NCBI GenBank assembly: GCA_026120185.1
Contig: JANUWF010001176.1
Coordinates: forward strand, 5,155,501 to 5,219,500
DNA: 64,000 nucleotides
From: Voacanga thouarsii
Lineage: Eukaryota > Streptophyta > Magnoliopsida > Gentianales > Apocynaceae
Direction of reading: 5' to 3'
The position numbers and the translations under genes were made by a program. The notes below the pieces were generated by a model. The model had not been told where the DNA came from. It ran no database searches and worked only from the letters and a program-made list of their open reading frames with translations. Positions within the stretch are counted from its first letter, which is position 1; each line of letters opens with the position of its first letter. Of the stretch, positions 62,295 to 64,000 are shown one piece after another.

Positions 62295-64000
62295 CACTAC
62301 TAGAAAAATGTAATTTACCAACTAACTATTACCAACTGACCACGTCGGTCGGTACTTACCAACCGATTACCGACCGATTACCAACCGAAATGAAAATTGG
62401 GAAAATTTAAAACTTTTCCAACCACTTACCAACAAACATAATTGGTTGGTAAATAGTTAGTTGGTAATCGGTTGGTAATTTGGTGGGAAAATATATACCA
62501 ACCGAATACCAACTGATAACACTCGGTCGGTACATTATTAGTTGGTAATCGGTTGGTAATTTAGTGGAAAAAATTTTACCAACTGATTACCAACTGAAAT
62601 ATATCGGTTGAAAATATATTTAATTGGTAATTAGTTGGTAATTTGGCGGGAAAATATTTACCAACTGATTACCAATCGATAACAATCGGTTGGTAATATA
62701 TTCAATTGGTAATCGGTAGATATTTTATTTTAAAAATTTTACTGACCGATTACTAACTGAAACGTATCGGTTGGTAATATATTCAGTTGGTAATCGGTTG
62801 GTATTTTTATTTAAAAATTTTACCAACCGATTACTAATTGAAATATATCGGTTGGTAATATATATTTAGATAGTAATCAGTTGGAATTTTAATTTTAAAG
62901 TTTACCAATCGATTATTAACCGAAATGTATCGGTTGGTAATATATTCAGTTGGTCATCTGTTAGTATTTTTGTTGGTAATTTAATTTAAAAATTTTATCG
63001 ATCGATTACAAACCGAAATGTATAAGTTGATACTATATTCAGTTGGTAATTGGTTAATCTTTTAACCTAGTTAGTTGGTAATCGATTAGTACTTTAATTT
63101 AAAAATTTTACAGATCGATTACTAACCAAAATGAATCCGTTGGTAATATATTCAGTTGATATTTTAATTTTAATTTTTTTAAAAAAAATTGAAATATGCC
63201 ACATGGCACCACATCACCGCACACATGGCACTATGCTGGAAAATCCAGCCTTTCTTGCAGCCACTAGGAGTCGAACCTGGGTCTCCATCGTGGAGGCACA
63301 ATGTTCCAACCACTGTGCTATGTCATTGTTTGTTTAAATTGGCAGCATGTATTATATTTATTTATTTCTTGCAAAATATTACAATTATATGAAATACACT
63401 TTTAAAACTTGTAAATTTTTATTTAAATAAATAAATGAAGTAATTTTTTTTTATCACTTTTGCTTTTTAAAATTTTTTTATTTTTAATTTGCTTCTATTT
63501 ATCAGAGTATATAATTATTTTATACATATATTCCTAAATGATATAAATTTTATTTTTGAATTAATAATAAATGTAAGCAATTTTTTCATGCCTTTAGTTA
63601 TACAACAAATTTCTTAGTTCTAAATTTTTTTTAATATAATAAATACTTTTGAATTTAGAAGACTCAGTTCATAATTTTTTAATTATGTAAATATTCATAA
63701 CTAAATAGACATTAAAAAATTTATCAATTAGGTGTTTTAAATTTAACAATCAAAAAATTATATTATATTTGTACACATAATTTTATTAATAGGTATAATT
63801 GTTATTCTTTTTATCATAATGTAAAAGTTGTTACTTTTATTTGTGTGACAATATAAATACGTAGGCGTCATGTATATGTGTAGGATGTGTTTCCATCATA
63901 TTTATATTTTTGTATGTACATGCACATATATAAATAATAATTACTGTAAATCATGATACAAAATTAAATAAGAACAATCTTTATTAATGCACATAAATTG
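62295..64000. mobile_element. CACTA element 3, left part (runs off the window)
   Basis: It begins CACTACTAGAAAAATG (62295) inside the flanking LTR, followed by a dense array (about 62320-63160) of words such as ACCAACCGATTACCAAC and their inverse GGTTGGTAAT, a subterminal repeat type distinct from the other two CACTA elements here. A tRNA-like module follows at 63267-63320, then AT-rich sequence to the window end. No transposase is visible in this part. Confidence 0.78.
63267..63320 (-). other. tRNA-like (SINE-head) module in CACTA element 3
   Basis: Minus strand: A box TAGCACAGTGG (63310-63320) and B box GGTTCGACTCC (63267-63277), both near-perfect RNA polymerase III boxes. The layout resembles the module at 52047-52100. 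It does not fold into a full tRNA by eye. Confidence 0.6.

Overview
The window is nuclear DNA of a flowering plant, very probably a eudicot. It is AT-rich and has spliced genes with short T-rich GT-AG introns, a plastid-type lipoxygenase, an RKD-type (RWP-RK) transcription factor and a dense layering of plant retrotransposons, CACTA elements and MITEs. I cannot name a species. There is no bacterial, organellar or CRISPR content.

Layout. 1-7290: part of a Copia-type LTR (minus), then a degenerate L1-type LINE (plus). 7353-10571: a solo long LTR with a perfect 5-bp target duplication. 11880-16166: two LTR-like arms fused in inverted orientation. 16296-17093: a roughly 0.8-kb palindromic MITE. 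17876-30980 (minus): an intact nine-exon chloroplast 13-lipoxygenase gene of 899 residues, with a younger LINE copy inserted antisense in intron 2 (24161-27930, 16-bp target duplication) and one GC-AG intron. 32029-39520: a 7.5-kb CACTA-type element carrying host-gene material, namely a two-exon fragment of a sieve-element-occlusion (SEO) gene and an uninterrupted RKD gene whose first exon module has been amplified in frame. 39955-40774: two adjacent Stowaway-like MITEs. 41655-42425: a chimera of a cysteine-rich receptor kinase fragment and an alpha-tubulin fragment. 42434-48984: a Copia retrotransposon (minus) with two 1012-bp LTRs and a TATTA duplication. 49857-52727: a non-autonomous CACTA element with TTT duplication. 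54482-55140: an unrecognised spliced gene fragment. 55444-57520: a Copia LTR followed by a tRNA-Met primer site. 58906-62294: another long LTR of the TAACACCCC type, interrupted by a third CACTA element that runs off the window end.

The only sequences I regard as plausibly functional host-type genes are the lipoxygenase and the RKD gene; both are on the minus strand. The lipoxygenase would make 13-hydroperoxides of linolenic and linoleic acid in plastids, feeding jasmonate and leaf-volatile synthesis. The RKD gene would encode a nuclear DNA-binding regulator of the class active in egg cells and embryos.

The most unusual observation is that RKD gene. Exons 2, 3 and 4 are three 189-bp copies, about 96-98% identical in the pairs I compared. 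Each is flanked by a copied 89-90-bp intron with matching splice phases, so the three repeats stay in one reading frame with the start exon and the RWP-RK exon. The whole gene lies between CACTA termini.
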